Positions 8,306-16,207 of a DNA stretch of 29,614 nt are shown piece by piece. Location: contig CABSJA010000021.1 in the NCBI GenBank assembly GCA_902477915.1, positions 1 through 29,614 on the forward strand, given 5' to 3'. Numbering within the stretch: the first letter of the stretch is position 1; every line of letters begins with the position of its first letter. Under the pieces are notes generated by a model, which was not told the DNA's origin, did not search any database, and was given only the letters and a program-made list of their open reading frames with translations. A program made the position numbers and the translations under genes. Source of the stretch: an uncultured Veillonella sp. (GTDB lineage Bacteria; Bacillota; Negativicutes; Veillonellales; Veillonellaceae).

Positions 8306-8845
8306 TTATTGAACCAATGCTGCTTGAACTTCTTCAGCAGTCAAACGAATACGTTGTTTATCGATATGATAATCTGTACGGCCTACGATTTGGTAGTAAA
8401 TATCGATGTCCATATAAGGGAAGCCCTTAATATCTTCACGAATATTGCCATTTTTACCTGTCAATGTAACGAATACACGGATAGTACCGCCTTTGCGAGG
8501 TTTGATGATAACTGCTTCAAAATAGCCATCATGACGAGGGCGATTAATATCCATAGCCCATGCGTCTACTTTCACAGCATCAAAATGTTCCTCTGGCAAC
8601 AATGGACGTGGGAACAAGTCCATAATTGTACCAAGTTGACGACCTTTGTTCACAAATGGAATGTCACAGAACAAGGTAATGGATTCAAAATTACGATCAG
8701 ATACTTGGAAGTTTGTTGCCCGTTTTGGTAACAAGATAACCTTTTCATTACCTTGTTTCAATACGAACAAACGGAATAATAAATACAAAGCGGCAATAGC
8801 TACAATAATACCTATTACTACACTTAGGATGTTATAAAACCACAT
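8306..8845 (-). CDS. Membrane-anchored protein of unknown function
   Basis: 179 aa. Residues about 4-28 form one hydrophobic helix (VVIGIIVAIAALYLLFRLFV), followed by a soluble domain of about 145 residues rich in beta-type sequence (FQVSDRNFESITLFCDIPFV, then GGTIRVFVTLTG). It has no cysteine pair or known catalytic motif. I do not recognise the family. It is probably tethered to the inner membrane with the domain on either side (undetermined). It sits between murI and the CofE-like gene in one operon, 12 bp from each, so a role in the same cell-envelope or glutamate process is possible. AAAGGAGATG precedes the ATG. Confidence 0.75.
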   Translation of the reverse strand: MWFYNILSVVIGIIVAIAALYLLFRLFVLKQGNEKVILLPKRATNFQVSDRNFESITLFCDIPFVNKGRQLGTIMDLFPRPLLPEEHFDAVKVDAWAMDINRPRHDGYFEAVIIKPRKGGTIRVFVTLTGKNGNIREDIKGFPYMDIDIYYQIVGRTDYHIDKQRIRLTAEEVQAALVQ

Positions 8846-8857
8846 AGGGCATCTCCT

Positions 8858-9661
8858 TTACAATGTAATATGTTCAATGGTCCGACGATTTGTATCGAGG
8901 AAAGAGGCGCTCAATGCATCACCAAGCTCTACATCCTTTGTAAAATACAATGTTACAGTGCCTGCAGATTCTTGAGGATTAAACAAATCCTTACTCTCTA
9001 ATCTACGACGAACTAATTCACTCGTTTCAAAAGCAGGGTCGATAAATTGAATCCTCCCTGACGTTAGTTCCTCGAGCAAAGGTTGTACAAATGGGAAATG
9101 AGTACAGCCTAACACTACGACCTCAATTTCGCGAGACAATAAAGGCTCTAAATAATCAGTACATACATCACGTACAAAGAAGTCATCTAAATGACCTTGC
9201 TCGATGAGGCCTGCTAGTTCAGGACAAGGTTGTTCCCAAACAAACACTTCATGATCAACTTCAAGTGCTACATGTTTATGAATATGACTATTCACAGTCG
9301 CTACCGTCGCCATGATGCCAATCGTCTTGCTTTTGCTTTGACTAATCGCTGTTTTCACACCTTGTGACACACCAATAACTGGTACAGATACGCGTTCGCG
9401 CACTGCATCAAGGGCTACAACAGTAAACGTATTACAAGCAATGACCATCAATTTAACAGGCTGTTTTTCAAGAGCCTCTGCAATACGACAAGCTAAATAT
9501 GTAATTTCATCATCACTGCGATTTCCTACAGGATTATTCGCATTATCGCCAATATAGATGAAGTCTTCGTTAGGAAATTGTTCTTGTAAGACCTTTAAAA
9601 CAGATAGCCCGCCTACACCGGAGTCAAATACACCGATAGGCAATTGTTGTACTTTACTCAT
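8858..9661 (-). CDS. murI: Glutamate racemase
   Basis: Interconverts L- and D-glutamate for peptidoglycan. 267 aa from the preferred start. The catalytic pair of cysteines is present: ACNTFT (C76) and LGCTHFPF (C186, with H188); the N-terminal GVFDSGVGGLSV carries D13. The usual GDTANVPYG loop reads GDNANNPVGNRS. The start at 9661 (MSKVQQ) is chosen over an ATG at 9676 because GAGGAG stands 8 bases before it. It overlaps the end of the thioesterase gene by 8 bp (ATGAGTAA), so translation is coupled. Confidence 0.95.
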   Translation of the reverse strand: MSKVQQLPIGVFDSGVGGLSVLKVLQEQFPNEDFIYIGDNANNPVGNRSDDEITYLACRIAEALEKQPVKLMVIACNTFTVVALDAVRERVSVPVIGVSQGVKTAISQSKSKTIGIMATVATVNSHIHKHVALEVDHEVFVWEQPCPELAGLIEQGHLDDFFVRDVCTDYLEPLLSREIEVVVLGCTHFPFVQPLLEELTSGRIQFIDPAFETSELVRRRLESKDLFNPQESAGTVTLYFTKDVELGDALSASFLDTNRRTIEHITL

Positions 9662-10073
9662 TAGGCATCTCCTCAACAGCTGCTAACATAGGCTGATAAA
9701 AAGTGTCGTCTAATCGCACAATTTTACCTGTTGATTTTGACATAAATGCATTCTTAGTCTCTCCCGTAGCTAGGAGAGCACCATCACTGGCACGGCGCAT
9801 ACGATATCGAAATACCATTTGAGCACGTGTCATCTTAACCAAATAAGTTTCGATATGAAGCTCATCATCGAAATTTGCTGGTTCTTTATAATTGCAGGAT
9901 ACATTCATAATAGGAAATACAATATCCTCATTCATCATATCCCACAGGGTTACACCGATGTTACGAAGGAATTCAATGCGCGCCAGCTCAAACCATCTAA
10001 AATGGTTACTATGGTGCGCAATACCCATCATATCGGTTTCGTAAAAGCGTACATTTACTGAAGCAATATGCAT
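9654..10073 (-). CDS. Acyl-CoA thioesterase (YbgC/4-hydroxybenzoyl-CoA thioesterase family)
   Basis: 139-aa hotdog-fold thioesterase. The family signature is near the N-terminus: VRFYETDMMGIAHHSNHFRWFE, with the catalytic aspartate at D14. Homologues hydrolyse short-chain or aromatic acyl-CoAs, and YbgC-type enzymes associate with envelope lipid metabolism; the substrate here is unknown. It is the first gene of the operon that continues into murI, the membrane-anchored protein and the CofE-like gene. The promoter is at 10110-10138. Confidence 0.88.
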   Translation of the reverse strand: MHIASVNVRFYETDMMGIAHHSNHFRWFELARIEFLRNIGVTLWDMMNEDIVFPIMNVSCNYKEPANFDDELHIETYLVKMTRAQMVFRYRMRRASDGALLATGETKNAFMSKSTGKIVRLDDTFYQPMLAAVEEMPNE

Positions 10074-10098
10074 ACATTTTTCCTTCTCTTTTCATAGA

Positions 10099-10116
10099 AT
10101 ACAATCTTCATTGTAT
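10099..10116. promoter_or_regulatory. Palindrome overlapping the -10 of the thioesterase-murI promoter
   Basis: ATACAATCTTCATTGTAT, a perfect 7-bp inverted repeat with a 4-nt centre. It covers the -10 box and predicted start site, the usual place for a repressor operator. Confidence 0.4.
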
Positions 10117-10138
10117 ATCTATTACTTTAGCGTGTCAA
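10110..10138 (-). promoter_or_regulatory. Consensus sigma-A promoter of the thioesterase-murI operon
   Basis: The minus strand has -35 TTGACA (10133-10138), a 17-bp spacer and -10 TACAAT (10110-10115). The start is predicted near 10103, about 30 nt before the ATG. One of the best promoter matches in the window. Confidence 0.8.
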
Positions 10139-10144
10139 ATAAAT

Positions 10145-10180
10145 AAAGGCAGTTCAACCGCAACGGATCAAACTGCCTTT
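10145..10180 (-). terminator. Intrinsic terminator after the YkvA/DUF1232 gene
   Basis: AAAGGCAGTT pairs with AACTGCCTTT, with extra CCG/CGG pairing in the loop. On the minus strand it is followed by ATTTATTT. It lies 11 nt after the stop at 10192 and separates two operons. Confidence 0.75.
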
Positions 10181-10191
10181 ATGGTTAAAAG

Positions 10192-10542
10192 CTAGTTACT
10201 GCCACCAAATGGGAAGTATTTTTTTGCCTCTTCTTGATGACGAGTTTTAATGTAACGATTGGCAACCTTGAAGGCAAGACCAAGCACGGCTACATCATCT
10301 ATCCAACCTAATACAGGAATTGTATCCGGTACAATATCAATAGGTAATACGAGATACCCTAAGGCACCAGCAATGACTGCTTTTACATATTTTGGAGTGT
10401 CCTTGTCACGCATACAAAGGAACAAGGTCACTGCTCGTTGTACAAAGGCAAGCTTCTTACCATATCGTCCTAAAAAAGCGGCGAATTTAGATTCGTTAAA
10501 ATACTTACCATATGTAATAATTTTTAATGGATTCATCTTCAT
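10192..10542 (-). CDS. YkvA/DUF1232 family small membrane protein
   Basis: 116 aa with the DUF1232 core YLVLPIDIVPDTIPVLGWIDDVAVLGLA (about residues 62-90), a hydrophobic hairpin holding conserved Asp-Pro pairs. Function of the family is unknown; members are small membrane-associated proteins. The annotated ATG (10542) is only 2 bases from AAAGGA. The ATG at 10536 (MNPLK) has an 8-base spacing and is the better start, giving 114 aa. It follows the helical-repeat gene by 13 bp and ends at the terminator 10145-10180, so the two form an operon. Confidence 0.8.
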   Translation of the reverse strand: MKMNPLKIITYGKYFNESKFAAFLGRYGKKLAFVQRAVTLFLCMRDKDTPKYVKAVIAGALGYLVLPIDIVPDTIPVLGWIDDVAVLGLAFKVANRYIKTRHQEEAKKYFPFGGSN

Positions 10543-10555
10543 AATCCTTTAGCGC

Positions 10556-11407
10556 CTATTTGCGCAAACCACCAATTTTATCTTTTGCTGTATTAACAGT
10601 GTTTGTAGCAACATCTTTTGCTGTTTCAACAGCGTCATTAGCTTTAGTTTTTGCAGTTTCTACTGCAGCTTGTGCAGAAGCTTTAGCTACTTCTACGCCA
10701 CCTTTAGCTAATTCTTTAGCTACATCAATATTTTCTTTAGCAACATCAATTTTCTCTTTTGCAGCATCGGTTACTTTCGCCACAACTTCTGCTGCATTGT
10801 CATGAAGTTGATATTTTGTTTCTGTATTCCATTTATCGATAGCAGGTGTTACTTTTTCTTCGTAAACTTGTTTCAAAGTTTCTTTAGCAAGACCTGTTTC
10901 ATTAGCAATACCAGCCCAAACGTCGCGTTGACCTTGTGTGAAAGGAATGCTAGCGCTTGCATCACGGATGATGTCACCTGCTATAGCTTTACCGCTTTCA
11001 AGGAATTCAGCAACCATTGGTTTATAACGTTCGATATCAGAAGGCATACCATCTTGGATCCAAATGTGAGCAATTTTACCGATAGCATATGTTAAACCAA
11101 CTGCTACAGGAACGCGAACTGCTTTTAGAGGAACAAGAAGAGAAATAGCCGCTGTACCTACAGCTGTGCTAAGACCACCAACTAGCCCCACTACGGCACC
11201 AGATTGTAATTCTACTTCATAAAGATGTGCAATGCGAGTTACCATATACGTTGCATTGGCGCACAAAGCAACACTGCTGAATTTAGGGGATAATGCCAAT
11301 GCCGCTGCACGACCTGCACCCCAGAAAATAAATTGTTCAACTTGATAGTCACGGTCTTGAGAACCATCCATAAGTGGCTCAAGTGTTACGCCATTATATT
11401 CTGCCAT
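10556..11407 (-). CDS. Protein with hydrophobic core and amphipathic helical-repeat tail
   Basis: 283 aa, family not recognised. Residues about 75-120 are glycine/alanine-rich and hydrophobic (VVGLVGGLSTAVGTAAISLL), probably membrane-inserted or peripheral helices. From about residue 205 the tail is a run of roughly 11-residue amphipathic repeats of the type VAKExxDVAKE and AVETAKTKAND. This is the pattern of LEA-like or apolipoprotein-like helices that lie on membranes or act as stress protectants. Function is unknown; a role in membrane or lipid-droplet binding is inference only. AAGGAG precedes the ATG. Confidence 0.75.
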   Translation of the reverse strand: MAEYNGVTLEPLMDGSQDRDYQVEQFIFWGAGRAAALALSPKFSSVALCANATYMVTRIAHLYEVELQSGAVVGLVGGLSTAVGTAAISLLVPLKAVRVPVAVGLTYAIGKIAHIWIQDGMPSDIERYKPMVAEFLESGKAIAGDIIRDASASIPFTQGQRDVWAGIANETGLAKETLKQVYEEKVTPAIDKWNTETKYQLHDNAAEVVAKVTDAAKEKIDVAKENIDVAKELAKGGVEVAKASAQAAVETAKTKANDAVETAKDVATNTVNTAKDKIGGLRK

Positions 11408-11456
11408 AAGTATTCTCCTTTGTTGTGAACCAACTATAGGTCATATTATTAGTATT

Positions 11457-11465
11457 ATTATACCA
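11457..11465 (-). promoter_or_regulatory. Extended -10 promoter (TGGTATAAT)
   Basis: The minus strand reads TGGTATAAT 50 bp before the ATG at 11407. There is a weak TTTCAC at the -35 position with 17-bp spacing. The rest of 11408-11544 shows nothing else. Confidence 0.5.
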
Positions 11466-11544
11466 TTCTATTGCTAGAAGTGAAATGAATTTTTCTAATT
11501 ATCTATAGATTTAAAAAATAAAATAACTTCCAATATTTTCTATC

Positions 11545-12312
11545 TTACCAACTAGTGAGACCACCATCGATAGTCCATGCTGCCCCCGTTACAAAGGAAG
11601 CTTTATTGCTCAATAAAAATACAATAACCTCTCCAATTTCATGAGGTTGACCAATGCGTCCCAAGGGATAATGTTGGCCCATTTCAGCCTTAGCAGCCTC
11701 TGCATCTTGCTGAGCATTTGCAATTTGTTTATCTACTAAAGAGGTATCCACATCACCAGGACAAACACAGTTAACGCGCACATTATGTGGTGCCATTTCA
11801 AGGGATAGTGATTTCGTAAAACTCACTACCGCACCTTTTGAAGCGCCGTATACAGAGCAAGCCACATTACCTTGTAAGCCTGCATCACTAGCTACCGTTA
11901 CGATACTGCCCTTTGTAGCGCGCAAATAGGGCAATGCCGCTTGGCACAAGAAAACCGTACCTTTCACATTGGTGCCAAACATTTCATCAAAGGCTGCTTC
12001 CGTTACATCTGCTAGAAGCTCTTCTTCATAATAGCCTGCTGCTGTTACGAGAGCAGATACGCCACCAAATAGTTTGACTGTTTCTTTTACCATACGCTGA
12101 CAATCTTCAATTTTAGATACATCACCTTGAACGTACTGCACCCTTGAAGAATAGCGACGCAATTTCATCTTAGCCTTTTGTCCTGATTTTTCATCACGAC
12201 CATTGATGACAACGCACCAACCTTCTTTAAGGAGCAATTTTGCCGTAGCAAATCCGATTCCCGATGTGCCACCACTAATCAATGCCACTTGTACATCACT
12301 TTTATGAGGCAT
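11545..12312 (-). CDS. Short-chain dehydrogenase/reductase
   Basis: Classical SDR of 255 aa, cytosolic and NAD(P)-dependent. The cofactor loop is SGGTSGIG (13-20), followed by NGRD at residue 40, AAGYY (91-95), N115, S142, and catalytic Y155/K159 in YGASK. The C-terminal VTGAAWTIDGG is typical. The sequence is close to 3-oxoacyl-ACP reductase/glucose-dehydrogenase-type SDRs, but no fab genes are nearby, so the substrate is unknown. It lies 11 bp after the TSUP transporter gene and is probably cotranscribed with it. Confidence 0.87.
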   Translation of the reverse strand: MPHKSDVQVALISGGTSGIGFATAKLLLKEGWCVVINGRDEKSGQKAKMKLRRYSSRVQYVQGDVSKIEDCQRMVKETVKLFGGVSALVTAAGYYEEELLADVTEAAFDEMFGTNVKGTVFLCQAALPYLRATKGSIVTVASDAGLQGNVACSVYGASKGAVVSFTKSLSLEMAPHNVRVNCVCPGDVDTSLVDKQIANAQQDAEAAKAEMGQHYPLGRIGQPHEIGEVIVFLLSNKASFVTGAAWTIDGGLTSW

Positions 12313-12323
12313 ACCTTGCCCTC

Positions 12324-13118
12324 CTACAATGTTGAAACATAGTCATAAACTAATTTCAACAACATCACTGTCGTTACCGACAAGAACACAACACGTACTA
12401 ATGAGGAACCCTTAGCTATGGCTAAATGAGATCCTAAATAAGCGCCTATAATTTGACCTGCCCCTGTAGCAAGGCCATATTTAATATTAACGTGCCCTAA
12501 ATATAAGAATACAAGTAAGGATGCTAAATTACTAGTAAAATTCAATATTTTTGCATTCGCAGAGGCATGCAAGAAGTCAAAACCAGTAAATATAAAGCCC
12601 ATAATCAAAAACGTACCTGTACCAGGTCCAATAAAGCCATCATAGATACCGATACCAAGAGCAAAAGCCATACAAATATACAATGCTTTTCCTGCTACTG
12701 CTGAGGTACGGTTTATTTCGCCCCAATCCTTCTTAAACACCACAAATAGCGTGACACACACGAGTAGGACGATAATAATAGGCTTTACATACAATGGTGG
12801 CAACGATACGACGGCTAAGGTACCAAGCATGGATCCTATAAATGTAAAGGGTAGTAATTTACGAACTAGAGAGAAATCAACCATATAATTTCGTAAGAAT
12901 GTAATTGACGCACTACCAGCACCAAAGATACTAGATAATTTATTACTACCTAATGCCATACTAGGTGGAAGATTCGTCAATAGCATAGCAGGAACAGAAA
13001 TTAGGCCCCCACCGCCCACAATGGAGTCTACAAAGCCTGCAAAGGCACCTGCTACAGCGAGCAAAACGAGAATTAGGATATCAAAGGGTAACCCCGTTAC
13101 CTCAATAAGCCACTCCAT
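12324..13118 (-). CDS. TSUP (TauE/SafE) family transporter
   Basis: 264-aa inner-membrane protein with about 8 hydrophobic segments in the two-repeat TauE/SafE arrangement: VAGAFAGFVDSIVGGGGLISVPAML near the N-terminus, and the second-half equivalent GIYDGFIGPGTGTFLIMGFI. Family members move sulfite, sulfonates or other small sulfur/organic anions. The substrate is unknown here, though the metNI methionine system upstream would fit sulfur metabolism. GGAGG is 5-6 bases before the ATG. Confidence 0.88.
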   Translation of the reverse strand: MEWLIEVTGLPFDILILVLLAVAGAFAGFVDSIVGGGGLISVPAMLLTNLPPSMALGSNKLSSIFGAGSASITFLRNYMVDFSLVRKLLPFTFIGSMLGTLAVVSLPPLYVKPIIIVLLVCVTLFVVFKKDWGEINRTSAVAGKALYICMAFALGIGIYDGFIGPGTGTFLIMGFIFTGFDFLHASANAKILNFTSNLASLLVFLYLGHVNIKYGLATGAGQIIGAYLGSHLAIAKGSSLVRVVFLSVTTVMLLKLVYDYVSTL

Positions 13119-13142
13119 ATAAACCTCCTACAGATAGCACAT

Positions 13143-13168
13143 CAACGGTCGCCAAAAGGCCACCGTTG
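13143..13168. terminator. Stem-loop after the yerC-like gene
   Basis: CAACGGTCGCC pairs with GGCCACCGTTG (one mismatch) around a 4-nt loop, between the yerC-like stop and the TSUP start. The T-rich side (TTTTATTTTATTTT) is on the plus strand, so it is a weak terminator for the minus-strand operon, or a leader structure of the TSUP gene. Confidence 0.4.
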
Positions 13169-13183
13169 TCATGCTAGTTTATT

Positions 13184-13480
13184 TTATTTTGCACCTAGTC
13201 GATCTAGAGCTAATGTGTATCCATCAGCACCATAGACTAAGCATCGTTTCACACGACTAATGGTAGCCGTGCTCGCACCTGTTTCTTCTACGATTTTTTC
13301 ATAGCTATCGCCTGCACGTAACATTTTAGCTACTTGTAAGCGTTGAGACAGAGCTTTCAACTCATTAATCGTACAGATATCTTCAAAGAATGCATAGCAT
13401 TCCTCTGTATTTTCAAGCGTTAAAATAGCGGTGAACAACTCATCGTTTTGCTGACTTCTCAATTTTTCATTGATACTCAT
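13184..13480 (-). CDS. YerC/YecD family TrpR-like DNA-binding protein
   Basis: 98 aa, all-helical and TrpR-related. The HTH is residues about 55-85: YEKIVEETGASTATISRVKR, which is the YerC signature. These proteins are presumed transcription regulators. The gene lies 9 bp after metI, in one operon with metN and metI, so it may regulate methionine uptake or a wider amino acid set (inference). Its ligand is unknown. Confidence 0.88.
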   Translation of the reverse strand: MSINEKLRSQQNDELFTAILTLENTEECYAFFEDICTINELKALSQRLQVAKMLRAGDSYEKIVEETGASTATISRVKRCLVYGADGYTLALDRLGAK

Positions 13481-13489
13481 AGGATCCTC

Positions 13490-14143
13490 CTACTTCTTAT
13501 TCATCGCTTTAGACCAAGCATCACCAATCATTTGTACTAATTGTACCAAAATAACCAAGATGATAATGGTAGCAATCATGATATCAGCTTGGAAACGTTG
13601 GTAACCATATCGGATAGCAATATCACCAAGGCCACCGCCACCGATAGCACCAGCCATTGCAGAGTAACCGATGAGGTTAACGATAAGAACCGTTACATTA
13701 TCGATAATTGTAGGCAATGCTTCAGGTAATAAAACCTTCCAAATAATTTGGAGTGGGCTTGCACCCATAGATTGAGCCGCCTCAATAACACCAAAGTTAA
13801 TATCTTTAATAGATGTTTCTACAAGGCGCGCTAAGAATGGAATCGCCGCAATTGTTAAAGGTACACAAGCAGCTGTTGTACCAATAGATGTACCTACTAC
13901 CATACGCGTAAATGGAATGATAGCAACCATCAAGATGATGAATGGTACGGAACGCGTTGCATTGACTATGGCACCTAATACTTTATTAAGCGCTACATTT
14001 TCTAAAATATGGCCCTTAGATGTGACTACCAAAACAACACCGAGAGGAATACCAAGCAACATAGCCATAATCGTAGAGATAATGGTCATTTGCAATGTAT
14101 CAAGGGTACCAGTTATGAGAAGGTTAATTATTTGCTCTGACAT
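13490..14143 (-). CDS. metI: Methionine ABC transporter permease
   Basis: Inner-membrane permease of the MetNIQ D/L-methionine importer, 217 aa and five hydrophobic segments. The EAA coupling motif, EAAQSMGASPLQIIWKVLLP (121-140), contacts the ATPase. NATRSVPFIILMV near residue 61 is also characteristic of MetI. It overlaps the end of metN by 20 bp. No metQ (substrate-binding lipoprotein) gene lies on either side, so the binding protein must be encoded elsewhere. Confidence 0.94.
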   Translation of the reverse strand: MSEQIINLLITGTLDTLQMTIISTIMAMLLGIPLGVVLVVTSKGHILENVALNKVLGAIVNATRSVPFIILMVAIIPFTRMVVGTSIGTTAACVPLTIAAIPFLARLVETSIKDINFGVIEAAQSMGASPLQIIWKVLLPEALPTIIDNVTVLIVNLIGYSAMAGAIGGGGLGDIAIRYGYQRFQADIMIATIIILVILVQLVQMIGDAWSKAMNKK

Positions 14144-15170
14144 AACCGATCACCTCGCTTTCAATTGGTAATGTTTTGATGTAGTCTAAGCCCTCTTGTG
14201 CATTTTCAGGATCACCATTCAAAATGACAATGAGGCGACCAACGCATGTATTTTGGATGTAATCAATACCACCGAAAAGGATGCTTACATCGAGGTTAAA
14301 GCGGCGTACAAGGCCTGCTACTACAGGTTCATCCGTAGCTTGGCCCGTAAATTTAAGGCGCACTAATGGAGCTGTACCACCAACCCATTGGTCGTGCAAT
14401 TCCAAGTGCTCCAAAGCTTCTGGTGGCAAGTTTTCACTGACTACAGAACTAATAAATTCTTTTGTAGTATTTTCTCGTGGATGTGTAAATACTTCAACAG
14501 TGGAGCCTTCTTCGAGAATGACACCGCCTTCAATAACCGCTACGCGATCACAGATTTCACGGATAACATGCATCTCATGTGTGATGAGTACAATAGTAAG
14601 GCCCATTTTTTCATTGATGTCTTTCAACAATTTCAAAATGGATTCTGTTGTTTGTGGGTCAAGGGCAGATGTAGCTTCGTCACAAAGAAGGACCTTTGGA
14701 TTAGAAGCTAAGGCACGAGCAATACCAACACGTTGTTTTTGACCACCAGACAATTGAGATGGATAGTTGTTCATACGCTCGGTAAGGCCTACGATATCAA
14801 GAATTGGCATAATGCGTTCCTTGATTTCAGATTTGCTCATCCCTTGTAGTTCCAATGGGAATGCCACATTGTCATATACGGTACGAGAGGACAATAGGTT
14901 AAAATGTTGGAAAATCATACCGATATCTTTGCGCGCTTTACGCAAATCGGATTTACTAAGTGTTGTTAAATCTGTACCATTAACGATAACAGAGCCAGAT
15001 GTAGGAGCTTCGAGCATATTGATGCATCGAATCAATGTGGATTTACCGGCCCCAGATTGACCGATAATGCCAAAGATTTCACCTTCTTTAACTTCAAGGC
15101 TAATATCTTTTAATGCTTCCACACGAGTAGCGCCTTCATAGACTTTACTAATGTGTTGTAATTGAATCAA
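14124..15170 (-). CDS. metN: Methionine ABC transporter ATP-binding protein
   Basis: ATPase of the methionine importer, 348 aa. Walker A is GQSGAGKST (37-45), Q-loop in MIFQHFN, signature LSGGQKQRV (139-147), Walker B VLLCDEATSALD and switch H in LITHEM. The C-terminal part (about 265-345, LVRLKFTGQATDEPVVAGLVRRF) is the ACT-like NIL domain that binds methionine and inhibits transport. First gene of metN-metI-yerC. Upstream is a 14-bp palindrome but no SAM riboswitch. Confidence 0.95.
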   Translation of the reverse strand: MIQLQHISKVYEGATRVEALKDISLEVKEGEIFGIIGQSGAGKSTLIRCINMLEAPTSGSVIVNGTDLTTLSKSDLRKARKDIGMIFQHFNLLSSRTVYDNVAFPLELQGMSKSEIKERIMPILDIVGLTERMNNYPSQLSGGQKQRVGIARALASNPKVLLCDEATSALDPQTTESILKLLKDINEKMGLTIVLITHEMHVIREICDRVAVIEGGVILEEGSTVEVFTHPRENTTKEFISSVVSENLPPEALEHLELHDQWVGGTAPLVRLKFTGQATDEPVVAGLVRRFNLDVSILFGGIDYIQNTCVGRLIVILNGDPENAQEGLDYIKTLPIESEVIGYVRANN

Positions 15171-15188
15171 AATAATGTCCTTTCTTAA

Positions 15189-15202
15189 GGTAAAAATTTA
15201 CC
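15189..15202. promoter_or_regulatory. 14-bp palindrome upstream of metN
   Basis: GGTAAAAATTTACC is perfectly self-complementary, 18 bp before the metN start. It is a possible operator. The dat-metN gap of only 55 bp shows no S-box or T-box, so methionine control would have to act at this site or on a promoter further upstream. Confidence 0.3.
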
Positions 15203-15225
15203 ATGTAATGAAAGTAGATTACCTA

Positions 15226-16083
15226 TTAAGGCAAACCTTCTTCCATCAATTTTTCTAGTGCTTCGCGTAGACGAAGTGTAATAGCACCTGGTTTACCACC
15301 AGATACTGGATTTCTGTCTAGCTTAGTAATTGGGATGACACCACCAATTGTATCGGTAAAGAATAATTCATCCGCATCATCTACAAAGGCGCGGTCGAAT
15401 TCTTTTTCAATAACGGTAATACCTAGAGACGGTGCTACGCGAGTCAAAATCATTTGGCGCGTAATACCTTTTAAGATATGATTATCTGCTGGGTGCGTAT
15501 ACAAGATACCATCTTTTACAGCAAATACATTAGATGTAGCACCTTCTGTACAGATGCCATCGCGGAATAACATAGCTGTATAAGCAAATTTCTTTTCTGC
15601 TTTAGTTTGAGCCAAAATATTTGGAATCAAGTTAGTAGTCTTAACATCTACATGGTCCCAACGTTCATCAGGCAATGCAATCGCTTTTACACCTTCACCC
15701 AATTTGTTCACTGCATCCATATCTAAATTACGAATGGACATGAGCATTTGTGGTTCTAGTTTAGAACGATCATATGCATGATGACGTGGCGCTACACCAC
15801 GGGAGATTTGCAAATAAATATAGCCCTCTTTGATTTCACTTTGCTCGATCAAAATTTCGTGCAACTCTGTCAAATCATCTGGGGTCATTTTTACAGGAAT
15901 ATCCATTTCACGCATAGAGCGATACAAGCGATCTTGATGGTAAGACAATGCGAAGCAACGGCCTTTCACGACACGTACCACTTCGTATACAGAGTCACCA
16001 AACAAATAGCCACGGTCATCAATACTGATAACTTTGGCACCTGGTTCAACGAATTCACCATTAAAATATGTTAATTCTTGCAT
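15226..16083 (-). CDS. dat: D-amino acid aminotransferase (class IV PLP enzyme)
   Basis: Transfers amino groups between D-amino acids and 2-oxo acids, for example D-alanine + 2-oxoglutarate to pyruvate + D-glutamate. 285 aa. The PLP lysine is K148 in DVKTTNL and the cofactor-ring glutamate is E180 in CTEGATSNVF. What separates it from branched-chain aminotransferases is the carboxylate trap: Y33 in GDSVYEV, plus R100 and H102 in APRHHAYD, equivalent to Tyr31/Arg98/His100 of Bacillus D-AAT. It gives the cell a second D-glutamate route besides murI in the same window. Likely cotranscribed with metN downstream (55-bp gap). Confidence 0.87.
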   Translation of the reverse strand: MQELTYFNGEFVEPGAKVISIDDRGYLFGDSVYEVVRVVKGRCFALSYHQDRLYRSMREMDIPVKMTPDDLTELHEILIEQSEIKEGYIYLQISRGVAPRHHAYDRSKLEPQMLMSIRNLDMDAVNKLGEGVKAIALPDERWDHVDVKTTNLIPNILAQTKAEKKFAYTAMLFRDGICTEGATSNVFAVKDGILYTHPADNHILKGITRQMILTRVAPSLGITVIEKEFDRAFVDDADELFFTDTIGGVIPITKLDRNPVSGGKPGAITLRLREALEKLMEEGLP

Positions 16084-16139
16084 AGGAGCACCTCTTTTTC
16101 TATATCGTTACTCTATCAAGTAGTAATCATCATGGACTT

Positions 16140-16148
16140 ATTATATCA
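16140..16148 (-). promoter_or_regulatory. Extended -10 promoter (TGATATAAT) of dat
   Basis: The minus-strand TGATATAAT sits in the same 17-nt context as the rph promoter. Just upstream lies an inverted repeat TTTCACA-8 nt-TGTGAAA (16164-16185), which could be an activator or repressor site. Confidence 0.55.
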
Positions 16149-16207
16149 CAATTACTTTCAAATTTTCACACTTTACTTTGTGAAAGATATAACTTAGATA
16201 TACAAAA

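Noticed and set aside
14281..14742. 153-aa plus-strand frame opposite metN
   Set aside because: MetN motifs are complete on the other strand; this is a shadow.
15171..15225. SAM riboswitch upstream of metN
   Set aside because: The 55-bp gap is too short for an S-box and has none of its conserved helices; only a 14-bp palindrome is present.
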